DNA of 18,314 nt from RGIG1828 sp045586905 (GTDB lineage Bacteria > Bacillota > Clostridia > UMGS1810). Under the pieces are notes generated by a model. It did not search any database, was not told the DNA's origin, and saw only the letters and a list, made by a program, of their open reading frames with translations. The DNA lies in the NCBI GenBank assembly GCA_045586905.1, contig JAZNBF010000066.1:1-18314 (forward strand). Reading direction: 5' to 3'. This document shows positions 7,401-13,424 of this stretch, in pieces. The first letter of the stretch is position 1. The number at the start of each line of letters is the position of its first letter. The position numbers and the translations under genes are program-made.

Positions 7401-7933
7401 GTGTTTTTTAAAAATTTTTTAAAAAATTTTCATGCATCGCCCAAGGGTGCACCACAAGTGGATTTCGACATGTTTATGCAAAATTTTTAAAAATTATGCA
7501 TATGGCGCAAAGCCTTGAAAATACTGGTTTTTTAGGTTTTGTCCCCTTTTCATGCGATAAAATTTACGAAAAAATTTCCGAAGGCAAAATTTCATAAAAA
7601 ATAATACAAAAGTATAAAAAAATAAAATGAAAATATTTGTAAAATTTTGTCTGGGGAAAAGCCTTGATTTTCGCATGTTTGGGCATGTTTTTTGTGTGGA
7701 TAAACATGTGGAAATGTGGAAAAATGAAAGGATTTTCTTTTGTAAAATATTATATTTTTTAACTTTTTTTGTGTATTTTTTTATAATGTTTTACTTTGGA
7801 AAAATGAAGCTTTTTAAGAGAATAAATATTCGATATTTTGTATTGCCTGATATGTAACTTTCGTGCAGAATAGTTTTTTTAATAAGATGTTTTGTCAAAA
7901 TTTCACTTTTTTTAAAAAAGGTGAAAAAAAGTC
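7401..7933. other. AT-rich non-coding gap between the ctsR promoter and the tRNA promoter
   Basis: About 530 bases of long A and T runs separate two divergent promoters. Open frames here (for example 7627-7857 plus and 7494-7676 minus) have no ribosome site and low-complexity products, so I do not call them genes. The one distinctive signal is the group of DnaA-box-like 9-mers at 7695-7723. No other gene, terminator or RNA motif is supported. Confidence 0.7.
7695..7723 (+). promoter_or_regulatory. Cluster of three DnaA-box-like sites
   Basis: TGTGGATAA (7695-7703) is the exact complement of the strong DnaA box TTATCCACA. TGTGGAAAA (7715-7723) also fits the consensus, and TGTGGAAAT (7707-7715) misses it by one base. 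All three have the same orientation, about 10-12 bases apart, in AT-rich DNA. No dnaA or other origin gene is nearby, so a chance cluster or a DnaA-titrating or regulatory site is more likely than the origin. Confidence 0.35.
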
Positions 7934-7962
7934 TTGAAATTTAACTTTTCATATGCTATAAT
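7934..7962 (+). promoter_or_regulatory. Promoter of the CAU tRNA gene
   Basis: TTGAAA (7934-7939), a 17-base spacer and a perfect TATAAT (7957-7962), preceded by TG one base upstream (extended -10), form a strong sigma-A promoter about 25 bases before the tRNA. Confidence 0.9.
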
Positions 7963-7993
7963 AGCTAAGTGCTCAAAACGGGCACATACATAT

Positions 7994-8067
7994 GGACCTT
8001 TAGCTCAGTTGGTTAGAGCAACCGGCTCATAACCGGTTGGTCCGGGGTTCGAGTCCCTGAAGGTCCA
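7994..8067 (+). tRNA. tRNA with CAU anticodon (elongator Met or lysidine-type Ile2)
   Basis: A complete 74-base cloverleaf can be folded. The acceptor stem is GGACCTT/AAGGTCC with discriminator A. The D arm is GCTC/GAGC, and the anticodon stem ACCGG/CCGGT has loop CTCATAA and anticodon CAT. The variable loop is TGGTC and the T arm CGGGG/CCCTG has loop TTCGAGT and one G-U pair. CCA is not encoded. C4-G69 and C5-G68 in the acceptor stem resemble tRNA-Ile2 species read by TilS, but elongator tRNA-Met cannot be excluded. It is not an initiator: the acceptor stem opens with a G-C pair, not a mismatch, and the anticodon stem lacks three G-C pairs next to the loop. Pieces of its 3' end recur downstream. 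Confidence 0.95.
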
Positions 8068-8071
8068 TCAG

Positions 8072-8110
8072 AAAAAAGCATCAATCTTGATACAAGATTG
8101 ATGCTTTTTT
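8072..8110 (+). terminator. Terminator of the tRNA gene
   Basis: AAAAAAGCATCAATCTTG (8072-8089), loop ATA, then the exact complement ending in six T's (8093-8110) give an 18-bp perfect stem. It lies four bases after the tRNA and works in either direction. Confidence 0.93.
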
Positions 8111-8114
8111 CAAC

Positions 8115-8285
8115 GAAATAAATCCTTGCGGATTTGTGAAATGTGCTTCGCACGTGAAATACACCTTCGGTGTATGAAATATTCGCTACGCGAATGTGGA
8201 TTTATTTCATTTCACAGAAAACGAAGTTTTCTATTTCACAATTTACGGAGTAAATTATTTCACATCAACGAAGTTGATATTTCAC
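8115..8285. repeat. Heptamer-palindrome array 1 (GTGAAAT type)
   Basis: Seven short, unrelated perfect palindromes stand in a row: 8120-8135, 8143-8153, 8159-8175, 8181-8195, 8216-8232, 8240-8256 and 8264-8278. Six have a three-base loop closed by C-G, mostly C-TTC-G or its complement. They are separated by one constant heptamer. It reads GTGAAAT in the left half (8136, 8154, and as ATGAAAT at 8174) and ATTTCAC in the right half (8209, 8233, 8257, 8279), so the array inverts in the middle. GAAATAAATCC at the left end (8115-8125) pairs with GGATTTATTTC at the centre (8198-8208), closing the left half in an 11-bp stem. No coding frame crosses it. I know no named family with this plan. Confidence 0.85.
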
Positions 8286-8321
8286 TAAACATAAATGTCA
8301 TCTAAACCGTTCGGCTCTTCC

Positions 8322-8364
8322 AAACAAAAAAGACGATTACTTTATGTAATCGTCTTTTTTGTTT
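8322..8364. terminator. Strong bidirectional terminator-like hairpin
   Basis: A 19-bp perfect stem (8322-8340 with 8346-8364) has loop TTTAT, with an A6 run on one arm and a T6 run on the other. No gene ends immediately before it on either strand, so it appears to be part of the repeat tract rather than serving a visible transcript. Confidence 0.7.
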
Positions 8365-8532
8365 TATGGGTGGTTTTCTTCAGGGGCTCGAACCCCGTGG
8401 GGGTTTTTGCGTAAAAAAACAGTCCGGGTGACTGTTTTTTAGCAAAAAGGTGCGCAGACGGGTACTGTGAGCCTTGGCTCACGGTCGTCAAGCAGTTGTG
8501 AAGCGTAGCTTCACTTGTCCCTGAAGGTCCAT
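8365..8532. repeat. Repeat unit bounded by inverted and direct copies of the tRNA 3' end
   Basis: At the left, CTTCAGGGGCTCGAACCCCG (8378-8397) is an inverted copy (19 of 20) of the T-arm and acceptor region at 8043-8062. At the right, GTCCCTGAAGGTCCAT (8517-8532) is a 16-of-16 direct copy of 8053-8068. Between them are three hairpins: AAAAAACAGTC/GACTGTTTTTT (8414-8440), GTGAGCC-TT-GGCTCAC (8467-8482) and GTGAAGC-GTA-GCTTCAC (8498-8514). It looks like a non-coding, tRNA-end-derived module or an integration scar. Confidence 0.65.
8414..8440. terminator. Terminator-like hairpin inside the repeat tract
   Basis: AAAAAACAGTC (8414-8424), loop CGGGT, GACTGTTTTTT (8430-8440): an 11-bp stem with A6 and T6 ends, symmetric for both directions. 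Confidence 0.55.
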
Positions 8533-8538
8533 AAAAAG

Positions 8539-8566
8539 AAAATCCTGTCTTCTGACAGGATTTTTT
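8539..8566 (+). terminator. Terminator-like hairpin after the tRNA 3'-end copy
   Basis: AAAATCCTGTC (8539-8549), loop TTCT, GACAGGATTTT (8554-8564), running into T's. It follows the tRNA-end copy at 8517-8532 at nearly the same distance as the real terminator follows the real tRNA, as if a tRNA-plus-terminator 3' end had been duplicated. Confidence 0.6.
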
Positions 8567-8572
8567 GTTTTT

Positions 8573-8703
8573 ATGGACCTTTCTCATCTTCGATTCGACG
8601 GGCTCAAACTTCGCTCATCGCTCGTTTTCACCTCGCAGGGACTCTCGAGCTATTCAATGCTCCACCGGAGCATTGAACTTTACGCTCTCGTCTGAAGGTC
8701 CAT
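8573..8703. repeat. 131-bp direct repeat, copy A
   Basis: The unit begins ATGGACCTT and ends AAGGTCCAT, so its termini are inverted repeats identical to the tRNA acceptor stem with its flanking AT and T. Inside is an 11-bp perfect hairpin, TTCAATGCTCC-ACC-GGAGCATTGAA (8653-8677). The second copy at 8745-8875 is the same length and differs at about six positions. No credible reading frame is present. It resembles a small non-autonomous element or a tRNA-derived repeat. Confidence 0.85.
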
Positions 8704-8717
8704 GATGAAATTATTAC

Positions 8718-8739
8718 ATTCTTCGGAATAGTCTTTTTT
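8718..8739 (+). terminator. Weak hairpin with T-run between the 131-bp repeats
   Basis: ATTC-TTCG-GAAT (8718-8729) is followed four bases later by six T's. It occupies the same place after repeat copy A as the stronger terminators after the tRNA and after 8532. The stem is only four base pairs. Confidence 0.3.
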
Positions 8740-8744
8740 AATTT

Positions 8745-8875
8745 ATGGGCCTTTCTCATCTTCGACCGGGCGGGCTCAAACTTCGCTAATCGCTCGTTTT
8801 CACCTCGCAGGGACTCTCGAGCTATTCAATGCTCCACCGGAGCATTGAACTTTACGCTCTCGTCTGAAGGTCCAT
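8745..8875. repeat. 131-bp direct repeat, copy B
   Basis: This is about 95 percent identical to 8573-8703. The differences are one base in the left end (ATGGGCCTT), four in the segment near 8765-8771 and one near 8787. The internal hairpin (8825-8849) and the right end CTGAAGGTCCAT are unchanged. Array 2 starts 20 bases later. Confidence 0.85.
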
Positions 8876-8895
8876 AAGAAAAATGTCTTTTTTCA

Positions 8896-9062
8896 GCTAA
8901 ATTCGCCTGACGGCGAGCTAAATGTGCGATGCACGCTAAATTACTTTGTAGCTAAATTGACCTTCGGTCAGCTAACAGCGAATTTAATTTAGCTACTCCA
9001 AAGGAGTTATTTAGCTATTGCGAAGCAATAATTTCCATTTGCACGAAAGTGCAAAATTTAGC
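8896..9062. repeat. Heptamer-palindrome array 2 (GCTAAAT type)
   Basis: It has the same plan as array 1 but a different constant heptamer. GCTAAAT occurs at 8896, 8917, 8935 and 8951, and its complement ATTTAGC at 8987, 9009 and 9056. Between them stand seven different perfect palindromes: 8903-8916, 8924-8934, 8942-8950, 8958-8970, 8995-9007, 9016-9030 and 9038-9055, mostly with three-base loops (GAT, TTT, TTC, AAA, GAA). The array inverts near 8971-8993. There, as in array 1, the centre (GCGAATTTAATTTAGC, 8978-8993) is a near complement of the left end (GCTAAATTCGC, 8896-8906). No coding frame is supported. Between 9063 and 9110 I see nothing. Confidence 0.85.
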
Positions 9063-9110
9063 TAAAATCTGTTGCATCTATTATGAACTTGAAAGTAGCT
9101 CTGATAAACT

Positions 9111-9148
9111 AAACCTCCGATATGAGAAATTCACATCGGAGGTTTTTT
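9111..9148. terminator. Terminator of the araC-M24-deacetylase operon
   Basis: AAACCTCCGAT (9111-9121) pairs with ATCGGAGGTTT (9135-9145) over a 13-base loop. A T-run follows on the plus strand and an A/T-rich tract on the other side. It lies three bases beyond the deacetylase stop codon. Confidence 0.75.
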
Positions 9149-9151
9149 AAA

Positions 9152-9994
9152 TTAAATATTTTCAATCCATTCAAGGTAAGGCTTAAAACTGATTTTTGGT
9201 CTGCAATCAAACTCAATATATACTTCGATGAATCTGCCATCTGAGGTTTCTCTTTCTTTTCGTGCATTCACAAGGTTTTTGATAATCTCTCCCTGTGACA
9301 CATAGGCTGTGATTGCATCGTCTATGATTTCTTCCACCTCTTTGTCAACAGAGAGGATTCTGTTGGCACGGATGTTTGTAGCTCTGCCATGCACAAGAGC
9401 ATCTTCGGGATCAAGGTCTGCCCATACACAATACTGAAGTGTGGACTTCACTGCGTGGGGTGTGCCATTGTCTACAAGAGCTGCATCACCTGCCTGAGGA
9501 GTGTCGAAGCTTGACATGAGATAGGTTGCAAGGTGGTCGATGTGTTCGTGATAGTGATTTGGAATCATAACACGGGTAACCTTGTTGTCACGAAGGATTT
9601 TGAGCAGTTTAGGCATCTGTCCTGACTTTCCGTCTGCTTTTTCCCAACCAAGATTGCCTATTGCCGAGAAATCGGGGAAGTCCATTCTGATTATATTCTC
9701 TCTGGGTATGCCCATGCGCTCGTAGCAATCGAAGGTTTCATTTTTTCTGACTTCTTCTATGGTAGCTTTTTCCTCTATGGTGCTATATCCTGCATCGCCT
9801 CTGCAGAAAATCACTACATATACATCTGCTCCTGCCTCTTTGGCAGCAAGCATAGCATAGCCTGCACCGATTACAGCATCGTCATCGTGAGGACTCATAA
9901 CTGCGAGCACTTCGTTTTTGCCAAAACCGGGGAAAATGGTGTTTATGTCATTATTAACTTCTTTTGTGTTGGTATTATAATATGTATATTTCAT
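9152..9994 (-). CDS. PIG-L / LmbE family deacetylase
   Basis: This 280-residue protein has the zinc-site signature of the family: PHDDD (residues 35-39, variant of the usual HPDDE) after a beta strand (VLAVMS), and a histidine cluster NHYHEHIDH (146-154) whose HIDH supplies the second metal site. The family removes N-acetyl groups from sugars such as GlcNAc derivatives; the substrate here cannot be read from sequence. There is no signal peptide, so it is cytoplasmic. The start is the ATG at 9994, preceded by GGAGGT six bases upstream; the longer frame from 10009 would begin ahead of this ribosome site and overlap the previous gene. It lies 11 bases after the M24-type gene and is the last of three co-directional genes. 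Confidence 0.85.
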   Translation of the reverse strand: MKYTYYNTNTKEVNNDINTIFPGFGKNEVLAVMSPHDDDAVIGAGYAMLAAKEAGADVYVVIFCRGDAGYSTIEEKATIEEVRKNETFDCYERMGIPRENIIRMDFPDFSAIGNLGWEKADGKSGQMPKLLKILRDNKVTRVMIPNHYHEHIDHLATYLMSSFDTPQAGDAALVDNGTPHAVKSTLQYCVWADLDPEDALVHGRATNIRANRILSVDKEVEEIIDDAITAYVSQGEIIKNLVNARKERETSDGRFIEVYIEFDCRPKISFKPYLEWIENI

Positions 9995-10005
9995 TTTTAC
10001 CTCCA

Positions 10006-11355
10006 TCAATATCCACTGCCGACAAGATGCTGAACTCTTATGGGAAGATTGTTGAGAACTTCAACATTGGGGCCATATTTACCGAGTGTTTTTTCAACTA
10101 ATATATAGTCAAATTCGGGGATGATGACATCATTCCATGTGCTGCCGAAGCCTCTTGCCGCAACATCGAGCATCATAACAATCTGATTGCCGAGTGGTTC
10201 GTTGGAATTGAGTGTGATTGCTCCATAGAATTCCTGACATTCAGTGTAGCCTGCGTTGTGGGTGCCTGTGTAGGGTTTGAGCATGGCAAGGTCAATGGGT
10301 TTGCCTATTCTCTTTGACACCTCTTCCCTTCTGCTCTCAAAATAGTCTACAAGAGCCTGCTCCTGAAGACGGGCAGGGAGATTGTTTTTTGCAACATCGA
10401 TGTAAGCCTCGAGGCCTACTCTGTATGCATCTTCAACAAAGCTCATCCAGTATTCCTGAGTGTCGGTGAGCTTGCCGCCTTTTTGGGTGCACACAACAGA
10501 GCATCTCTGACATGCAGTGAGACCATCCATGGCGGGACCTACACCGAGGTGTACAAATTCGCCTTCTTTTATAACATGGTTAAGAGCTTTACCAACGATG
10601 GATCGGTTGTCTTCGCCGCTTGTGACCATGATATCAATTCCGTGTTCTTCTACACCAAGCTCTGATGCAATAGCCCATCCCCACTGTGCGACCTGAGTCT
10701 GAAGCATTCCGGGTTTCATAACTGCGAGCATGCCTTCAATCATATAGTCGGTGATGAGAGCAGCTTGCTTGGTGAGCTGCATTTCGATGTCTGATTTTTC
10801 GTATTTTATCTTATAGTATATTTCCTGTGCATCGAGCACATTGTCTTTGCCTGCAAAGTTACAAAACCACTCATAGAGTGCTACGGGCATAACTGCTCTC
10901 GGAGTGAGAAGTGCAATGCGCTTGGGTCTTTTTCCGCAGATTTCTTCAAGCACCTCTTCGGGTCTGTCGGCTTCTACCGGATATTCTTCGTCGGCGAGCT
11001 TGAGCATTTCAACTCTTGCCACCTTACATCCAGAACGGGGAGAAAGCTGTTCAGCAACATAGCATCCTTCAAGACCTGCCAGAATTGAAAAACCGTTTTT
11101 GCCTATGACACCTGCCACAGGTTCAACTGAAATGTTGGTGTTGCCGCCAAGATATGGCACATCGCCGTGATAGTGCTCGTCGGAATATACAATACCTGCA
11201 TCGAAGCCTGCTTTCTGGAGTGCTTCATACACAGCTTTGTGCCTGCGTGCAAATTCTTCTCTGCCCACCCTGAGATTCTTATCGAATTTGGGTGCCTTTG
11301 ACAATACATCGGCAACGATGTTTGCCTGTTTGCTCCATTCTTTGATATTAAACAT
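10006..11355 (-). CDS. M24 / creatinase-fold protein with degenerate metal site
   Basis: The 449-residue protein has the two-domain layout of Xaa-Pro aminopeptidases and creatinase. It has an N-terminal creatinase-like domain (about 30-180), a linker typical of M24 (KIKYEKSDIEMQLTKQAAL, 182-200) and a C-terminal pita-bread domain. Of the five usual metal ligands, H366 (THNAGYTE) and probably E414 (PEFDYILV) remain. The first Asp position appears to be H269 (HLG), the SD-x-T-R site reads ACQRC (281-285), and the Glu before the glycine turn appears to be D397. So it may be a metal-independent hydrolase like creatinase or a non-peptidase. The ATG follows AAGGAGGG. It starts 11 bases after araC, so the deacetylase may act in the same pathway. 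Confidence 0.78.
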   Translation of the reverse strand: MFNIKEWSKQANIVADVLSKAPKFDKNLRVGREEFARRHKAVYEALQKAGFDAGIVYSDEHYHGDVPYLGGNTNISVEPVAGVIGKNGFSILAGLEGCYVAEQLSPRSGCKVARVEMLKLADEEYPVEADRPEEVLEEICGKRPKRIALLTPRAVMPVALYEWFCNFAGKDNVLDAQEIYYKIKYEKSDIEMQLTKQAALITDYMIEGMLAVMKPGMLQTQVAQWGWAIASELGVEEHGIDIMVTSGEDNRSIVGKALNHVIKEGEFVHLGVGPAMDGLTACQRCSVVCTQKGGKLTDTQEYWMSFVEDAYRVGLEAYIDVAKNNLPARLQEQALVDYFESRREEVSKRIGKPIDLAMLKPYTGTHNAGYTECQEFYGAITLNSNEPLGNQIVMMLDVAARGFGSTWNDVIIPEFDYILVEKTLGKYGPNVEVLNNLPIRVQHLVGSGY

Positions 11356-11366
11356 AAATACCCTCC

Positions 11367-12272
11367 TTAGATTTGCGATTTTCTATATTCACCGGGTGAA
11401 ATCCCGTTGATGCGTTTAAATACGGTGTAAAAAAACTTTACATCTTCAAACCCACACGAAGCGGCAACATCTGCCACAGTGCGATTAGTGCTTTTTAAAA
11501 GCCTGCACGAGTGCTCTATGCGAACCTTTTGTATCATCTCGCTTATGGTAACACCTGTGTTCTGCTTGTAAATCCGTCCCATATAGTCGGGATTTGTGCA
11601 CACCTGAGATGCAAGCTCACGGATTGATATGTGGGAAGAGAAGTTGTTATTTATATATTCATTGATATAACACACAACCTGCTTTGCAAAAGATGTGTCC
11701 GATTTTTTGGAAGAGGAATCTGTTTTTCGGAAAATGCTCACAATGAGTTCTATAATGTAGGCTCTGATAATCTCTATATAGCCTTTCTCTCTCAGATTGT
11801 ATTCGTTATATATTTTACCGAACAGCTCTCCGAAAACAGAGAACGAATCTCCCGAAACGCTTATGTATGGCATTGCTTCACTGCGTCCGTGAAGAAGTGA
11901 ATAAAACATAAAAGAGTTTTTTAAAGATTCTATGCCCTGACTCCCCGTGACCGATGTGTCAAAAAAATCGGGAGTGAATTTGAGGTCGTATGACACAAAC
12001 TGTTCTTTGTCGTCTTTGTTATATTCAAAAAGATGGGGAGTGCCGCTGTTTATGACAAATAAATCTCCTTTTTTGGCAATCGAGGTTTTACCGTCGACAG
12101 TATGCATGCCCACACCCGACATAACATACACCATCTCAATGAATTCGTGGCTGTGCATCACACCAATGTAGTCGGGATATTCACTCGACATCTGGATATG
12201 CACCTTGTGCTCATCCATTTCAAAGTTTTTTTTAGTCAAAATATGCAGTTTGTTAATTTGACTTGTGCTCAT
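11367..12272 (-). CDS. AraC-family transcriptional regulator with cupin sensor domain
   Basis: The 301-residue protein has an N-terminal cupin-like ligand domain. In it, HSHEFIEMVYVMSGVG and KKGDLFVINSGTPH are the classic AraC_binding motifs, near residues 40-80. Two C-terminal helix-turn-helix motifs occupy about 200-298, ending FEDVKFFYTVFKRINGISPGEYRK. Such proteins usually activate the adjacent operon on binding a sugar-like effector. The frame extends to a GTG at 12281, but GAGGTG at 12285-12280 is the ribosome site for the ATG at 12272. It leads the operon with the M24-type protein and the deacetylase, so it probably controls them. A TATAAT on the minus strand (12317-12312) may be its -10 box, although no good -35 box is seen. 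Confidence 0.9.
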   Translation of the reverse strand: MSTSQINKLHILTKKNFEMDEHKVHIQMSSEYPDYIGVMHSHEFIEMVYVMSGVGMHTVDGKTSIAKKGDLFVINSGTPHLFEYNKDDKEQFVSYDLKFTPDFFDTSVTGSQGIESLKNSFMFYSLLHGRSEAMPYISVSGDSFSVFGELFGKIYNEYNLREKGYIEIIRAYIIELIVSIFRKTDSSSKKSDTSFAKQVVCYINEYINNNFSSHISIRELASQVCTNPDYMGRIYKQNTGVTISEMIQKVRIEHSCRLLKSTNRTVADVAASCGFEDVKFFYTVFKRINGISPGEYRKSQI

Positions 12273-12390
12273 CTGCATCACCTCAAAAAAGATAAATCTT
12301 TTTATAGCTTAATTATAAAACAAAAAACAAAAAAATGCATTGGATTTTTTCTCATAAACTATGGTATATTCCGACTTTTGCCGGAGCAAA

Positions 12391-12438
12391 AAAATCCCCG
12401 CATGTGTTAGTTTTAATATAACACAATGCGGGGATTTT
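12391..12438 (-). terminator. Terminator of the right-hand phage block
   Basis: AAAATCCCCGCAT (12391-12403) pairs with ATGCGGGGATTTT (12426-12438), and GTGTTA/TAACAC (12404-12409 and 12419-12424) extends the stem with one bulged base. On the minus strand it is followed by a long T-run, so it ends the transcript leaving the gene at 12450-13409. Confidence 0.88.
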
Positions 12439-12449
12439 ATCAATTAAGT

Positions 12450-13409
12450 TTATCTTTGCTGTTTAAGCATCGCGATTATGTTCTTTATCCTCTCGGTTGT
12501 TGCACCCGACTTACCATACAGAATTTTTGCAATATCAGTTGCATGTTCTATAACATCACTGTTTTTATCGAACTCATATTCGTCTTCCCATCTTGCGTCT
12601 TCTATCCGGTCGCGGCTTTCTTTATATGCCCTGTCGTTTTCATCTTTTGTGAGTTTGTATTCTGTGCCGGTGTCAAATTCATATTGTTCCCTGAGCCAAT
12701 CGGACATATCTTCATCTTTCTGATAGAAATATTCACGGTCATTCTCCCAGTCGGATACAGTGTCACGATGTCTTTTATATGCGCTGTCATCAAGCTCGTT
12801 TAAAAGATCGAGCTCGTCATACAGTCTCTCGTATTCGGACCTGTATTTCTCGTAGGAAGATTCATACAGCTCGGGGATTTTCGACATGAGCATGGTGTTA
12901 TAATGGTTTTTCGCCTGCATTGCCGCAGACTGCGCACTTGTGTTCATAGCCCCACCCGTGCGCAGAACGCCATCGGCAAGAGCTCTGTCATATGCATCAT
13001 CGCCAAGGCGTGTGTAAAGCTTTTTGTAGATTTCGAAAATGGGATCGTCCATAGGATCATATGAAAAGCTTTCTTTTTCTGATATCAGATTGAGAATTCT
13101 TTTTTTGTCTGCTTCATACGGAGATTTATATTTCGTATTTATCCGTACTTCATATGGCTTTTTATAAGTTATATACTGACTTCCGTCAGCACCACCCGAG
13201 TAGCTGCCGGCAGTTTTTCTTATGGTATTTGCTCTGTCGTTTGCCGCTTTCATTGCGCTAATGTCACCTGCTTCGGAGGCTTTTTTGTAGCTTTTCTTTG
13301 CTTCTATGATGCCTCCGAGGTCTGATACGGGCAAGTTTTTGTCATATTCAGAAATATATAAATCGCTATTGCTTTCCAAAAGTTTTTTCTTGTCAAAATA
13401 TGTTGACAA
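12450..13409 (-). CDS. Charged phage protein, possible internal/ejection protein
   Basis: This 319-residue protein is rich in Asp, Glu, Lys, Arg and Tyr and probably largely helical. A conserved-looking segment near residues 145-195 (with GGAMNTSAQSAAMQAKNHY and then KIPELYESSYEKY) matches my recollection of phage proteins in gut Clostridia. These sit near the end of the morphogenesis module in podovirus-like phages and may be internal or DNA-ejection proteins. The repeated DEN-R pattern after residue 230 suggests a long coiled coil. It begins at a TTG (13409) ten bases after AAAGGAG; no better ATG lies nearby. It is the last gene of the block, 15 bases after the propeller gene. Function is inferred. 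Confidence 0.6.
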   Translation of the reverse strand: MSTYFDKKKLLESNSDLYISEYDKNLPVSDLGGIIEAKKSYKKASEAGDISAMKAANDRANTIRKTAGSYSGGADGSQYITYKKPYEVRINTKYKSPYEADKKRILNLISEKESFSYDPMDDPIFEIYKKLYTRLGDDAYDRALADGVLRTGGAMNTSAQSAAMQAKNHYNTMLMSKIPELYESSYEKYRSEYERLYDELDLLNELDDSAYKRHRDTVSDWENDREYFYQKDEDMSDWLREQYEFDTGTEYKLTKDENDRAYKESRDRIEDARWEDEYEFDKNSDVIEHATDIAKILYGKSGATTERIKNIIAMLKQQR

Positions 13410-13424
13410 TATAATTCATCTCCT

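Noticed and set aside
7627..7857. 76-residue plus-strand frame with hydrophobic stretch
   Set aside because: The hydrophobicity comes from T-rich DNA; no Shine-Dalgarno sequence and no similarity to known proteins.
7401..7990. Chromosomal replication origin
   Set aside because: Only three clustered DnaA-like boxes and AT richness are seen; dnaA, dnaN or rpmH are absent and AT-rich gaps produce such matches by chance.
8342..8587. 81-residue minus-strand frame
   Set aside because: It runs over a tRNA T-arm copy (giving the familiar artefact TGFEPLK), several terminator-like hairpins and repeat ends; no family resemblance.
8115..9062. CRISPR array
   Set aside because: The constant part is only seven bases, flips orientation at the centre of each array, and the variable parts are all perfect palindromes of 9-18 bases; no cas genes are present.
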